A stretch of DNA of 64,000 nucleotides. Source: JAFKFJ01 sp963786445 (lineage in GTDB: Bacteria; Pseudomonadota; Alphaproteobacteria; Acetobacterales; Acetobacteraceae). Each line of letters begins with the position of its first letter. The stretch's first letter is position 1. Shown here piece by piece: positions 19,112-27,301 of this stretch. The DNA is taken from positions 62,001-126,000 of the forward strand of contig CAWAZU010000029.1 in assembly GCA_963786445.1 (NCBI GenBank). The letters run 5' to 3'. The translations under genes were made by a program, and so were the position numbers. The notes under the pieces were generated by a model. That model was not told the DNA's origin, did no database searches, and worked only from the letters and a program-made list of their open reading frames with translations.

Positions 19112-19406
19112 GGCGCAGCGTCGGCAACAGCCGGAACCGCGCGTCGAACGCGTTGGAGTAGCTGGAGCCTTCGGTGTAGCCCTGGCTGTCCGCCGTCGGG
19201 CCGAAATAGGGCCGGCTGAGGCCGGGCGTCACCGAGGCGCGCGGCGGGCCGTCGTCCGGCCCGCGCGGCCGCACGGCGTCGAGGTCCGGCATCGGCGCCG
19301 GGGTGGCGAGCTCCGCCGGCGGCGGGCTGGCGGCGGCGAACGAAGGTCCGGGGTGCGGCGCCGTCAGCAGCAGCGCGCCCAACATCGCGGGTTGCCAGGC
19401 TCTCAC
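19092..19406 (-). CDS. Small exported protein of unknown function
   Basis: 104 aa. Start GTG 19406 overlaps the Nudix stop as GTGA and has GGAGG six bases upstream, which strongly supports translation. N-terminal signal (MLGALLLTAPHPGPSFAAA), then a Pro-rich stretch and a C-terminal part rich in aromatic/Ser residues ending in LRLSVPLQ, reminiscent of a terminal beta-strand. No family recognised. Translationally coupled to the Nudix gene. Its 3' end overlaps dsbA by 20 bp on the opposite strand. Confidence 0.6.
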   Translation of the reverse strand: MRAWQPAMLGALLLTAPHPGPSFAAASPPPAELATPAPMPDLDAVRPRGPDDGPPRASVTPGLSRPYFGPTADSQGYTEGSSYSNAFDARFRLLPTLRLSVPLQ

Positions 19407-19975
19407 AGCGCCCCTCCCGGCGACGTCGCGGCGCCGGGCACGCGCGCCTCGCCGCGCGGATCGGCGGGCGGGTTGCCGACCGGCGCGCCGAGCGGCGCCC
19501 CCTGCCCCGCGCGCCAGGCCGCGAGCGACCACTGCACCGAGGGGAAGGCCAGCTCGCCCCACGGGATGCTGTCCCAGGCGAACAGCCGCACCTCGGCGGT
19601 TTCCGGCCCGGCGGCGAACGACGCGGCAGCCTGATCGGCGAAGCGGGCGCGGAAGATCAGCTGCACCTGGCCGATGCGGCTGATGCTGAACACGCCGAGC
19701 AGCCCGTCGAATGCGAGGCGGACCCGCGCCTCCTCCCACGCCTCGCGCGCGGCGCCTTCCTCGGCGGTCTCGCCGAGTTCGAGGAAGCCGGCGGGCAGCG
19801 TCCAGAAGCCGCGGCGCGGCTCGATGGCGCGGCGGCACAGCAGCACGGCCCCGTCATGGCCGATGACGGAACCGACGACGATTTTCGGATTTTCGTAGTC
19901 GATATGCCCGCAGGCGGCACAGACCAGCCGCTCGCGCGAATCGCCCTGGGGAATCTGGCGGAGAAACTCCGGCAT
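19403..19975 (-). CDS. Nudix hydrolase with N-terminal zinc-ribbon remnant
   Basis: 190 aa. The Nudix box Gx5Ex7REUxEE is intact in GFLELGETAEEGAAREAWEE. The N-terminus has a CxxC (VCAACGHIDYENPK) typical of NADH-pyrophosphatase/ADP-ribose-pyrophosphatase-type Nudix proteins, followed by VGSVIGHDGAVLLCRR. It probably hydrolyses a nucleoside diphosphate derivative; the substrate is unknown. Start ATG 19975. First gene of a two-gene unit with the small exported protein. Confidence 0.88.
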   Translation of the reverse strand: MPEFLRQIPQGDSRERLVCAACGHIDYENPKIVVGSVIGHDGAVLLCRRAIEPRRGFWTLPAGFLELGETAEEGAAREAWEEARVRLAFDGLLGVFSISRIGQVQLIFRARFADQAAASFAAGPETAEVRLFAWDSIPWGELAFPSVQWSLAAWRAGQGAPLGAPVGNPPADPRGEARVPGAATSPGGAL

Positions 19976-20061
19976 GGCGGCAATGGTGCCGCCTGCGCCG
20001 CCTGCTTACAACAGCGCCGAGCGGACGTTGCGCCGCCGGATGCGCGGTGGTGACCGGCGCG

Positions 20062-20286
20062 TCACACCGACAGGTCGAGCAGCGAGCCGCGCGGCAGGGC
20101 GCGCCCCGGCTGCGCCGACCCCGGCGCGGGCGCCGAGAGGGCAGGCGCCGGCGTCGGGGTTGCGGAGGGCAGCTTGATGGTCCGCACCGGCACCGCGCCG
20201 CCGCCGAGCGCCGCCGGCCCCTGGAGACCCGCCGAGAACGCCGAGAGGGATCCGGTCGCAATCATGCGGACGATCATCCAGCGCAT
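20062..20286 (-). CDS. Small hypothetical protein
   Basis: 74 codons from ATG 20286. N-terminus MRWMIVRMIATGSLSAFSAG could be a short signal or anchor. The centre is Pro/Ala-rich and the end is RGSLLDLSV. No clear Shine-Dalgarno and no family recognised. It is retained because coding phase and stop fit the gap between the gst and Nudix genes. Confidence 0.35.
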   Translation of the reverse strand: MRWMIVRMIATGSLSAFSAGLQGPAALGGGAVPVRTIKLPSATPTPAPALSAPAPGSAQPGRALPRGSLLDLSV

Positions 20287-20389
20287 CGGTGTACCATCCG
20301 TTAACGGGACGGACCCCTTATGGCGCAACGGTTCTCGGTTGTCAACTATTACGCTACTATGCCGCCGCCGGTTGCGGACCCGGCGGCCG

Positions 20390-21028
20390 TCACGCGTTGC
20401 GCGGCACCACGTATTCCGCGGGACAGGTCGCGGCGAATTCCGGCCGCGCCTCACAGCGCGCCGACAGCGCATCGAGCGCGGGATAGCGGCCGGGCGGGAT
20501 CAGCCCGGCATCGACCATCCGCACGTAGCGGATCATGCAGGAGGTGGTGATCTGCGCCTGATCGAGACGCCCGGCGACCGGCCAGGATTCCGCGGCGAGC
20601 GCCGCCAGCGCGCCGGTCGCCTGGGTCAGGCAGCGCGCGATCCACTCCGGCCAGCGACAGGCAGACGGCCGGATCAGCCGTTCGTAGGTGGCGGCGCCCA
20701 CCTTGTCGATCGCTCCGGTCGCCAGCGCGATCCGGCGCAGCACGTCGCGACGCGCCGACCCGGACGGCGGCACCAGCGCCCGCGCGGGCCCGACCGACTG
20801 GTCGAGCGCGTCCAGGATGGCCGCGGAATCGATCAGCGTCTCGCCGTCATCGAGCACCAGCGAGGGAATGCGGCCGAGCGGATTGACCCGCCGCATCGCA
20901 TCGAAGTCGGCAAACACCGAGCGCGTGTCGTGCTCGTAGGCAAACCCGAGCACGCGCAGCGACACCGCCACGCGGCGCACGAACGGCGAGTTGTACTGCC
21001 CGACCAGGATCATGCGGCGCTCGGTCAC
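20390..21028 (-). CDS. Glutathione S-transferase family protein
   Basis: 212 aa. The thioredoxin-like N-terminal domain starts ILVGQYNSPFVRRVAVSLRVLGF, with the active-site Ser in SPF. It continues with the cis-Pro region GRIPSLVLDDGETLIDSAAI, whose DSAAI binds the gamma-glutamyl group. The all-helical C-terminal domain follows. Start GTG 21028 overlaps the pgk stop as GTGA; ATG 21013 is an alternative. Last gene of the tkt-gap-pgk run, probably read by coupling from pgk. Substrate unknown. Confidence 0.85.
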   Translation of the reverse strand: MTERRMILVGQYNSPFVRRVAVSLRVLGFAYEHDTRSVFADFDAMRRVNPLGRIPSLVLDDGETLIDSAAILDALDQSVGPARALVPPSGSARRDVLRRIALATGAIDKVGAATYERLIRPSACRWPEWIARCLTQATGALAALAAESWPVAGRLDQAQITTSCMIRYVRMVDAGLIPPGRYPALDALSARCEARPEFAATCPAEYVVPRNA

Positions 21029-22215
21029 GCTGCCAGCGCGGCCACCCCCGGCAGCGTCTTGCCCTCCAGCCATTCCAGGAACGCGCCGCCGGCGGCGCTG
21101 ACATAGCTCAGCCGGTCGCGCACGCCGGCGTGGCGCAGCGCCGAGACGGTGTCGCCGCCGCCGGCGACGCTGCGCAGGCGGCCCGCCTGCGTCGCCGCCG
21201 CCACCGCCTGCGCGAACGCCGTGGTGCCGGCGTCGAAGGGCGGCGTTTCGAACGCGCCGAGCGGCCCGTTCCACACCAGCGTCCTGACCGACGCGAGGCG
21301 CGACGTGAGCAGCGCCACCGTCGCCGGCCCGACATCGAGGATCAGCGCGTCCGCCGGCACCGCGTCGATCGCGACCGTGCGCGTCGCCACGCCGGCTTGC
21401 AGCGCGTCCGCCACCACGGCATCGACCGGCAGCAGCACCGCGCACTGCGCCGCCTGCGCGCGCGCGAGAATGTCGCGCGCGGTGGCGTGCATGTCGGCTT
21501 CCTGCAGCGAGCGGCCGACCGATTTGCCCTCGGCGGCGAGGAACGTGTTGGCCATCGCGCCGCCGATGATGAGCACATCGACTTTGCCGACCAGGTTGCC
21601 CAGCAGGTCGAGCTTGGTGGACACTTTCGCACCGCCGACCACCGCCGCCAGCGGGCGCTGCGGCGTGGTCAGCGCCGATTGCAGCGCCTCCAGTTCCGCC
21701 TGCATCAGCCGCCCGGCATAGCTCGGCAGCAGGTGCGCCACGCCTTCGGTGCTGGCGTGCGCGCGGTGCGCGGCGGAGAACGCATCGTTGACGAAGATGT
21801 CGCCGAGTTTCGCGAGGTCCTGCGCGAAGGCGGGGTCGTTCTTCTCCTCGCCGGGATAAAAGCGCGTGTTCTCCAGCACCGCCACGTCGCCGTCGGACAG
21901 CGTTTCGATCACCTGCTGCGCCGGCAGCCCAATGCAGTCTTCGGCGAAGCGGACTTTCCGTCCCAGCACCTCGCCGAGCGCCTTCGCCATCGGTTCCAGC
22001 GACATCGCCTTCACGCGCTTGCCCTTCGGCCGGTCGAAATGGCTGAGCACGATGACGCGCGCGCCGTTCTGCGACAATTCGCGGATCGTCGGCGACAGCA
22101 GCTCGATGCGCGTGAGGTCGGTGATCTTGCCGTCGTGGACCGGCACGTTGAGATCGGCGCGCAGCAGCACCCGCTTGCCGGCAACCGCCACCCCGTCGAG
22201 CGTGCGCAAGGTCAT
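21025..22215 (-). CDS. pgk: Phosphoglycerate kinase
   Basis: 396 aa, normal length. Converts 1,3-bisphosphoglycerate and ADP to 3-phosphoglycerate and ATP, or the reverse in carbon fixation or gluconeogenesis. The N-terminal substrate domain shows KRVLLRADLNVPVHDGKITD and SHFDRPKG. The ADP domain shows VVGGAKVSTKLDLL and the C-terminal GGGDTVSAL. ATG 22215 with GGAG upstream. Lies between gap (138 bp upstream) and gst (4-bp overlap). Confidence 0.97.
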   Translation of the reverse strand: MTLRTLDGVAVAGKRVLLRADLNVPVHDGKITDLTRIELLSPTIRELSQNGARVIVLSHFDRPKGKRVKAMSLEPMAKALGEVLGRKVRFAEDCIGLPAQQVIETLSDGDVAVLENTRFYPGEEKNDPAFAQDLAKLGDIFVNDAFSAAHRAHASTEGVAHLLPSYAGRLMQAELEALQSALTTPQRPLAAVVGGAKVSTKLDLLGNLVGKVDVLIIGGAMANTFLAAEGKSVGRSLQEADMHATARDILARAQAAQCAVLLPVDAVVADALQAGVATRTVAIDAVPADALILDVGPATVALLTSRLASVRTLVWNGPLGAFETPPFDAGTTAFAQAVAAATQAGRLRSVAGGGDTVSALRHAGVRDRLSYVSAAGGAFLEWLEGKTLPGVAALAA

Positions 22216-22277
22216 GGCGGACTCCGTGTCAACGATTGCTCATCATGGCGCAAGGACGTCCCGTCCGCCGCAGACTG

Positions 22278-22309
22278 TTCCCTCTCCGCCCCAAGGGGCG
22301 GAGAGGGAA
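22278..22309. repeat. Palindromic repeat, copy 3 (gap-pgk spacer)
   Basis: Perfect 15-bp arms, TTCCCTCTCCGCCCC (22278-22292) and its complement (22295-22309), around AA. The core is shared with the two copies beside nrdA. It lies between gap and pgk, where a hairpin could protect or end the gap transcript and so tune relative expression in the operon. Confidence 0.75.
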
Positions 22310-22353
22310 GAGTGGAGGGGCGGCAATCCCGCGGGCAACGTCATCGTCCGTGC

Positions 22354-23367
22354 CTAAAGACTTCCGAACAGCGCCGCGGTGTCCGCCATGCGGTTGGAGA
22401 AGCCCCATTCGTTGTCGTACCACCCCATCACCCGCGCGAGCGCGCCATCGACCACCGCGGTCTGCGGCGCGTCGAAGCTGCACGATGCCGGCACGTGGTT
22501 GAAATCGCTGCTGACCAGCGGCGCGGTGTTGTAGTCCAGGATGCCTTTCATCGCCCCCTCGCTCGCCGCCTTCATCGCCGCGTTGATGTCCTCTTTCGTG
22601 GCCGGCTTCTCCAGCACCACGTCGAGCGAGACGAGAGAAACGTTCGGCGTCGGCACGCGCACCGCGGTGCCGTCGAGTTTTCCCTTCAACTCCGGCATCA
22701 CCAGGCCGACGGCGCGCGCCGCCCCGGTGCTGGTCGGGATGATGTTGACGGCGGCGGCGCGGGCGCGATGAAAATCCTTGTGCAGCGTGTCGATGGTGCG
22801 CTGGTCGCCGGTGTAGGAGTGGATGGTCACCATGTAGCCGCGCACGACGCGGAAATTGTCGTGCAGCACTTTCACCATCGGCACCAGGCAGTTGGTGGTG
22901 CAGGAGGCGTTGGAGATCACCGTCATGTCTTTCGTGATGACCGAGTGGTTCACGCCGTACACCACCGTCGCATCGGCGCCCTCGGCGGGGGCCGAGATCA
23001 GCACCTTGCGCGCGCCCGCCTGGATCAGATGCGCCGCCTGTTCCTTGCTGGTGAAGTGCCCGGTGCATTCCATCGCGACATCGACGCCGCGATACGGAAC
23101 CTTCGTCGGGTCCTTTTCGGCGGCGACGCGGATCGGTCCCCAGGTGCGGCGTCCCTGCCGGATGGTGATGGCGTCGCCCGACACCTCGACCTCGGCGGGG
23201 AAGCGGCCATGCACGCTGTCGTAGCGCAACAGGTGCGCATTCGCCTCGACGCTGCCGAGATCGTTGATGGCGACGGGGACGACGTCCTCGCGCCCGCTCT
23301 CGACGATGGCACGCAGTACGAGGCGCCCGATGCGTCCGAACCCGTTGATCGCAACCGTCACGGCCAT
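22354..23367 (-). CDS. gap: Glyceraldehyde-3-phosphate dehydrogenase, type I
   Basis: 337 aa. NAD-binding INGFGRIGRLVLRA at the N-terminus, catalytic Cys in SNASCTTNCLVP, and GAARAVGLVMPELKGKL and WYDNEWGFSNRM further on. A Lys-Asp pair is not visible at the adenine site, so cofactor preference is open. ATG 23367 is preceded by AAGGAAG. Second gene in the tkt-gap-pgk unit (65 bp after tkt). Confidence 0.97.
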   Translation of the reverse strand: MAVTVAINGFGRIGRLVLRAIVESGREDVVPVAINDLGSVEANAHLLRYDSVHGRFPAEVEVSGDAITIRQGRRTWGPIRVAAEKDPTKVPYRGVDVAMECTGHFTSKEQAAHLIQAGARKVLISAPAEGADATVVYGVNHSVITKDMTVISNASCTTNCLVPMVKVLHDNFRVVRGYMVTIHSYTGDQRTIDTLHKDFHRARAAAVNIIPTSTGAARAVGLVMPELKGKLDGTAVRVPTPNVSLVSLDVVLEKPATKEDINAAMKAASEGAMKGILDYNTAPLVSSDFNHVPASCSFDAPQTAVVDGALARVMGWYDNEWGFSNRMADTAALFGSL

Positions 23368-23432
23368 TGCTGTCTTCCTTCCGCCTCTTTCGATGACATT
23401 ACCGGAAGCCTTCGCCGCCGTCTTGATGTGCG

Positions 23433-25448
23433 TCAAGCCGCGGCGGGTCGGCCCGACACGCGCCGCACCGCCGCCGCCACCGCCTCGGCGGTGATGCCGA
23501 CCTCGCGGTACGCCGCCTCGCCCGGCGCCGCGGCGCCGAAGCGGTCGAGCCCGATGAACACGCCGTCGCAGCCCAGCCAGCGTTCCCAGCCGAAACTGCT
23601 GGCGGCCTCGATGCCGATGCGCGGCGCACCGCCCAGCACGCCGGCGCGGTAGGCGGCATCGGTGTGCGCGAACAGCGCCCAGCACGGCAACGACACCACC
23701 GCGACCGCCACCCCCTCCGCCGCCAGCCGCGCGCGCGCGGCCATCGCGATTTCCACCTCCGAGCCGGTGGCGATCAGCGTCGCCTGCCGCGGCCCGTCCG
23801 CCTCGGCCAGCACGTAGCCGCCGCGCGCCGAGCGGTTCTCGCCGCCATCGCCGCGCAGCGCCGGCAGGTTCTGCCGCGACAGCGCCAGCAGGCTCGGCCC
23901 GTCGGCGCGGCGCAGCGCCAGTTCCCAGCACTCCGCCGTCTCCATCGCGTCGGCCGGACGGAACACGAACAGGTTGGGCATGGCGCGCAGCGCGGCGAGG
24001 TGCTCGACCGGCTGGTGCGCCGGCCCCTCCTCGCCGAGCCCGATGCCGTCATGCGTCAGCACGTGGATCACGCGCCGCCCCATCAGCGCCGCCAGCCGCA
24101 GCGCGGGGCGCATGTAGTCGCTGAACACCACGAACGTGCCGCCATACGGGATCACCCCGCCGTGCAGCGCCATGCCGTTCATCGCCGCCGCCATGCCGTG
24201 CTCGCGCACGCCGTAATGCACGTAGCGCCCGCCATAGGCGCTCGGCCCCACCGGCACCATGCCGCGCACCTGCGTCAGCGTCGCGCCGGCGAGGTCGGCC
24301 GAGCCGCCGACCAGTTCCGGCAGCACCGGCACCAGCGCCTCCAGCACGCGCCGGCTCGCCGCGCGCGTCGCCAGCGTCGGACGGCCGGCGGCGAGGTCGG
24401 CGCGCACCGCCGCCATCGCGTCGCGGAAATTCGCCGGCAACTGGCCCGCCATGACGCGCTCGAACTCGGCGCGCTGCGGGTGGCGCGCCAGCCGCTTGAG
24501 CCAGCCGCGGCGGCGGCGGGCGCCGCGGGCACCGGCGGCGCGCCACTGCTCCGCCAGCCCGTCCGGCACCGCGAAGGGCGGATGGTCCCAGCCCAGCGCC
24601 GATTTCGCCGCCTGCGCCGCCTCCGGCCCGCGCGCAGCGGTGCGGCCGAGTTCGGTGCGGCAGGCGATCAGCGTCGGCTTCTTCGAGCGCACCGCCATCC
24701 CCAGCGCCGCCGCCACCTGGTGCGCGTCGTGGCCGTCCACCCGCTTGACCGCCCAGCCGCAGGCGGCAAAGCGCCGCAACGGGTCGTCGGAATGGCCGGG
24801 CGTGGCGGCGCCGTCGATCGCGACGCGGTTGTCGTCCCACAGCACCGTCAGCCGCTCCAGCCGCAGATGGCCGGCGAGGCTGGCGGCCTCGTGGCTGATC
24901 CCCTCCATCAGGTCGCCGTCGGAGACGATCACCCAGGTGCGGTGATCGACCAGCGAGCGGCCGAACCGTGCCGCCATCAGCCGCTCGGCCAGCGCCATGC
25001 CGACGGCGGTGGCCAGCCCCTGGCCGAGCGGGCCGGTGGTGGCCTCGATCGCCGGGTGCTCGCCGTGATGCGGATGGCCGGCGGCGGGGGAATGCAGCTG
25101 GCGGAACCGCTGCAAATCGGCGATGCCCATGCCGTCGTGCCCGGTCAGGTGCAGCAGCGCATAGAGCAGCATCGCGCCGTGGCCGGCGGAGAGCACGAAA
25201 CGGTCGCGGTCCGGCCAGCGCGGGTCGGCGGCGTCGTAGCTGTGGAAGCGCGTCCACAGCACGGTGGCGGCATCCGCCATGCCCAGCGGCAGGCCGGGAC
25301 GGCCGGACTGCGCGCAGGCCACCGCGTCGATGGCGAGCGCGCGCACGGCATCGGCCATGCGCCGCTCCGGCGTCGCCGGCTGCGCCAGGATCGCCGCCTG
25401 CACGGCGCGCGCGGCGCCGTCCTGCATCTTGATCGCCGCGGACGCCAT
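23433..25448 (-). CDS. tkt: Transketolase
   Basis: 671 aa. Thiamine-diphosphate enzyme moving two-carbon units in the pentose phosphate or Calvin pathway. The TPP site is VSDGDLMEGISHEA, with GPLGQGLATAVGMALAE upstream and the pyrimidine-domain segment GVREHGMAAAMNGMALHGG. DGIGLGEEGPAHQPVEHLA and ATGSEVEIAM complete the set. A Gly/Arg-rich stretch (~residues 314-325) is a lineage-specific loop. Head of the operon, divergent from the lipoprotein gene with 99 bp between. Confidence 0.97.
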   Translation of the reverse strand: MASAAIKMQDGAARAVQAAILAQPATPERRMADAVRALAIDAVACAQSGRPGLPLGMADAATVLWTRFHSYDAADPRWPDRDRFVLSAGHGAMLLYALLHLTGHDGMGIADLQRFRQLHSPAAGHPHHGEHPAIEATTGPLGQGLATAVGMALAERLMAARFGRSLVDHRTWVIVSDGDLMEGISHEAASLAGHLRLERLTVLWDDNRVAIDGAATPGHSDDPLRRFAACGWAVKRVDGHDAHQVAAALGMAVRSKKPTLIACRTELGRTAARGPEAAQAAKSALGWDHPPFAVPDGLAEQWRAAGARGARRRRGWLKRLARHPQRAEFERVMAGQLPANFRDAMAAVRADLAAGRPTLATRAASRRVLEALVPVLPELVGGSADLAGATLTQVRGMVPVGPSAYGGRYVHYGVREHGMAAAMNGMALHGGVIPYGGTFVVFSDYMRPALRLAALMGRRVIHVLTHDGIGLGEEGPAHQPVEHLAALRAMPNLFVFRPADAMETAECWELALRRADGPSLLALSRQNLPALRGDGGENRSARGGYVLAEADGPRQATLIATGSEVEIAMAARARLAAEGVAVAVVSLPCWALFAHTDAAYRAGVLGGAPRIGIEAASSFGWERWLGCDGVFIGLDRFGAAAPGEAAYREVGITAEAVAAAVRRVSGRPAAA

Positions 25449-25547
25449 GCCATCCCGTTCCTGCGTGCCCGCTCATACGGGCCGCCCGCGGATCGGGCAA
25501 GCCGCGCCGGCTTGCCGGGCCGGGCGGTTCCTGCGAGCCTTGCGGCG

Positions 25548-25979
25548 ATGCGCACACCCACCTCCTGGCTGCTGGCGGCGCTGCTCGGCCTCGGCGGCTG
25601 CAAGCTGATCGACCAGCGCACCTTCGAGCGCACGCCGCAGGCGCCGTCGCCGGCGGCGCTCAACACGCCGGCGCTGCCGCCGCTGCCGCTGGCGCGGCTG
25701 CAGCCTGCCAACCCCGACAGCGACTGGCGCGCACGGGTCGATGGGATCGTGCAGCAGGTACTGGCGCGCAATCCCGACGCACAGTTCGACCTGCTGACGC
25801 CGATCCCGACTTCCGCCAGCCGAAAAATCCAGGACGGCTACCAACGCGCCGGCACCGAGGACGCGCAGGCCGTGGCGACGGCGATGCAGGAGGACCGGGT
25901 GGACGCCGCGCACATCACCATCGGCTTCCAGGGCGATCCCGGCACGCCGACGCGCGAGGTGCGGGTTTTCGTGCATTGA
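25548..25979 (+). CDS. Putative lipoprotein of unknown function
   Basis: 143 aa. Lipobox LLGLGGC gives a mature N-terminal Cys (~residue 19). A Pro-rich spacer (TPQAPSPAALNTPALPPLPL) is followed by a small domain with DWRARVDGIVQQVLARNPDAQFDLLTPIP and ending TREVRVFVH. No family recognised with certainty. Upstream of hemA on the same strand (110-bp gap), possibly independent. Confidence 0.72.
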   Translation: MRTPTSWLLAALLGLGGCKLIDQRTFERTPQAPSPAALNTPALPPLPLARLQPANPDSDWRARVDGIVQQVLARNPDAQFDLLTPIPTSASRKIQDGYQRAGTEDAQAVATAMQEDRVDAAHITIGFQGDPGTPTREVRVFVH

Positions 25980-26089
25980 TCGGGCGCGGCTATGGTGCGA
26001 TGCAGTGCGGCCGGTTGACTTCCATCACGGACGGCGGAGTTATCCGCGTGACAAACGGACCGGCCGCACCACCCTCGGGACCACGCCGA

Positions 26090-27301
26090 ATGCACCCTTT
26101 CCGTCTCGCCGCCCGCGCCGAACTCGACCGCATCCGTGCCGACGGCCGCTACCGCACCTTCACGCCGCTGCGCAAGCACGCCGAACGGTTCCCGGTCTAT
26201 ACGCTGGAACGCGACGGGCGGGCGCGCGAGATCACGGTCTGGTCGTCCAACGACTATCTGGCGATGGGCATCCATCCGGTCGTGGTGGGCGCGGCGATGG
26301 AGGCGGCGCGCATGATGGGCGCCGGCGCCGGGGGCACGCGCAACATCGCCGGCACCAGCCATCTGCACGACGCGCTGGAGGCGGAGCTCGCTTCGCTGCA
26401 CGGCAAGGGCGCGGCGCTGCTGTTCACCTCCGGCTATGTCGCCAACCAGGCCGCGCTGACCACCATCCTGCGCAGCCTGCCGGACTGGCACGTGTTCTCC
26501 GACCAGAAGAACCACGCCTCGATGATCGTCGGCATCAAGGGCGCGCGGGCGAGCGTGCATGTGTTCGCGCACAACGACCTCGCCGACCTGGAAGCGCGGC
26601 TGCGCGCCGCCCCACCGGCGGCGCCGAAGCTGATCGCCTTCGAGAGCGTCTATTCGATGGACGCCGACATTTCGCCCATCGGCGCCATCTGCGACCTCGC
26701 GGAACGTTTTGGCGCGATGACATATCTCGACGAGGTGCATGCGGTCGGGCTGTATGGCCCGAACGGCGCCGGGGTCGCCGAGCGCGACGGCGTGGCGCAC
26801 CGGATCGACCTGATCGAAGGCACGCTGGCCAAAGGGTTCGGCTGCCACGGCGGCTATGTCGCGGGCGACGCGGAGGTGATCGACTGGCTGCGCTCGACCG
26901 CCTCGGGCTTCATCTTCACCACCTCGCTGCCGCCGACCACGGTGGCGGCGGCGCTGGCCTCGGTGCGGCACGTGCGCGGCGACGCGGCGCGGCGGGCGAC
27001 GCTGTTCGAGCGAGCGGAACGGCTGAAGACGAAACTCGCCGCCGCCGGCGTGCCGGTGCTGAATTCGAGCAGCCATATCGTCCCGGTGCATGTCGGCGAG
27101 GCAACGCTGTGCCGGCAGGTGAGCCGCCGCCTGCTTGAGGAATTTTCCATTTATGCAACTCCGATCAATTATCCGACGGTGCCGGTGGGCCAGGAGCGGC
27201 TGCGGCTGACGCCGACGCCGCTGCACACGGACGCGATGATGGACGCGCTGACGTGGGCGTTGCAGGCGGTGCTGCCGGCGGGACTCGCGGTTGCCGCCTG
27301 A
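26090..27301 (+). CDS. hemA: 5-aminolevulinate synthase
   Basis: 403 aa. Condenses glycine and succinyl-CoA to 5-aminolevulinate (C4 route), first step of tetrapyrrole synthesis. Motifs are WSSNDYLAMGIHP, GAGAGGTRNIAGTSHLHDALE, FTSGYVANQAALTTIL, YLDEVHAVGLYGPNGAGVAERDG (shown in parts) and the PLP-lysine in GTLAKGFGCHGGY. The C-terminal INYPTVPVGQERLRLTPTPLH is typical. ATG 26090 fits the family N-terminus; the frame is open further upstream. The next gene starts before this one ends. Confidence 0.97.
   Translation: MHPFRLAARAELDRIRADGRYRTFTPLRKHAERFPVYTLERDGRAREITVWSSNDYLAMGIHPVVVGAAMEAARMMGAGAGGTRNIAGTSHLHDALEAELASLHGKGAALLFTSGYVANQAALTTILRSLPDWHVFSDQKNHASMIVGIKGARASVHVFAHNDLADLEARLRAAPPAAPKLIAFESVYSMDADISPIGAICDLAERFGAMTYLDEVHAVGLYGPNGAGVAERDGVAHRIDLIEGTLAKGFGCHGGYVAGDAEVIDWLRSTASGFIFTTSLPPTTVAAALASVRHVRGDAARRATLFERAERLKTKLAAAGVPVLNSSSHIVPVHVGEATLCRQVSRRLLEEFSIYATPINYPTVPVGQERLRLTPTPLHTDAMMDALTWALQAVLPAGLAVAA

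Noticed and set aside
21130..23652. 840-codon plus-strand frame opposite pgk and gap
   Set aside because: Antisense shadow with Arg/His/Gln-rich repeats; both glycolytic genes are clear on the other strand.
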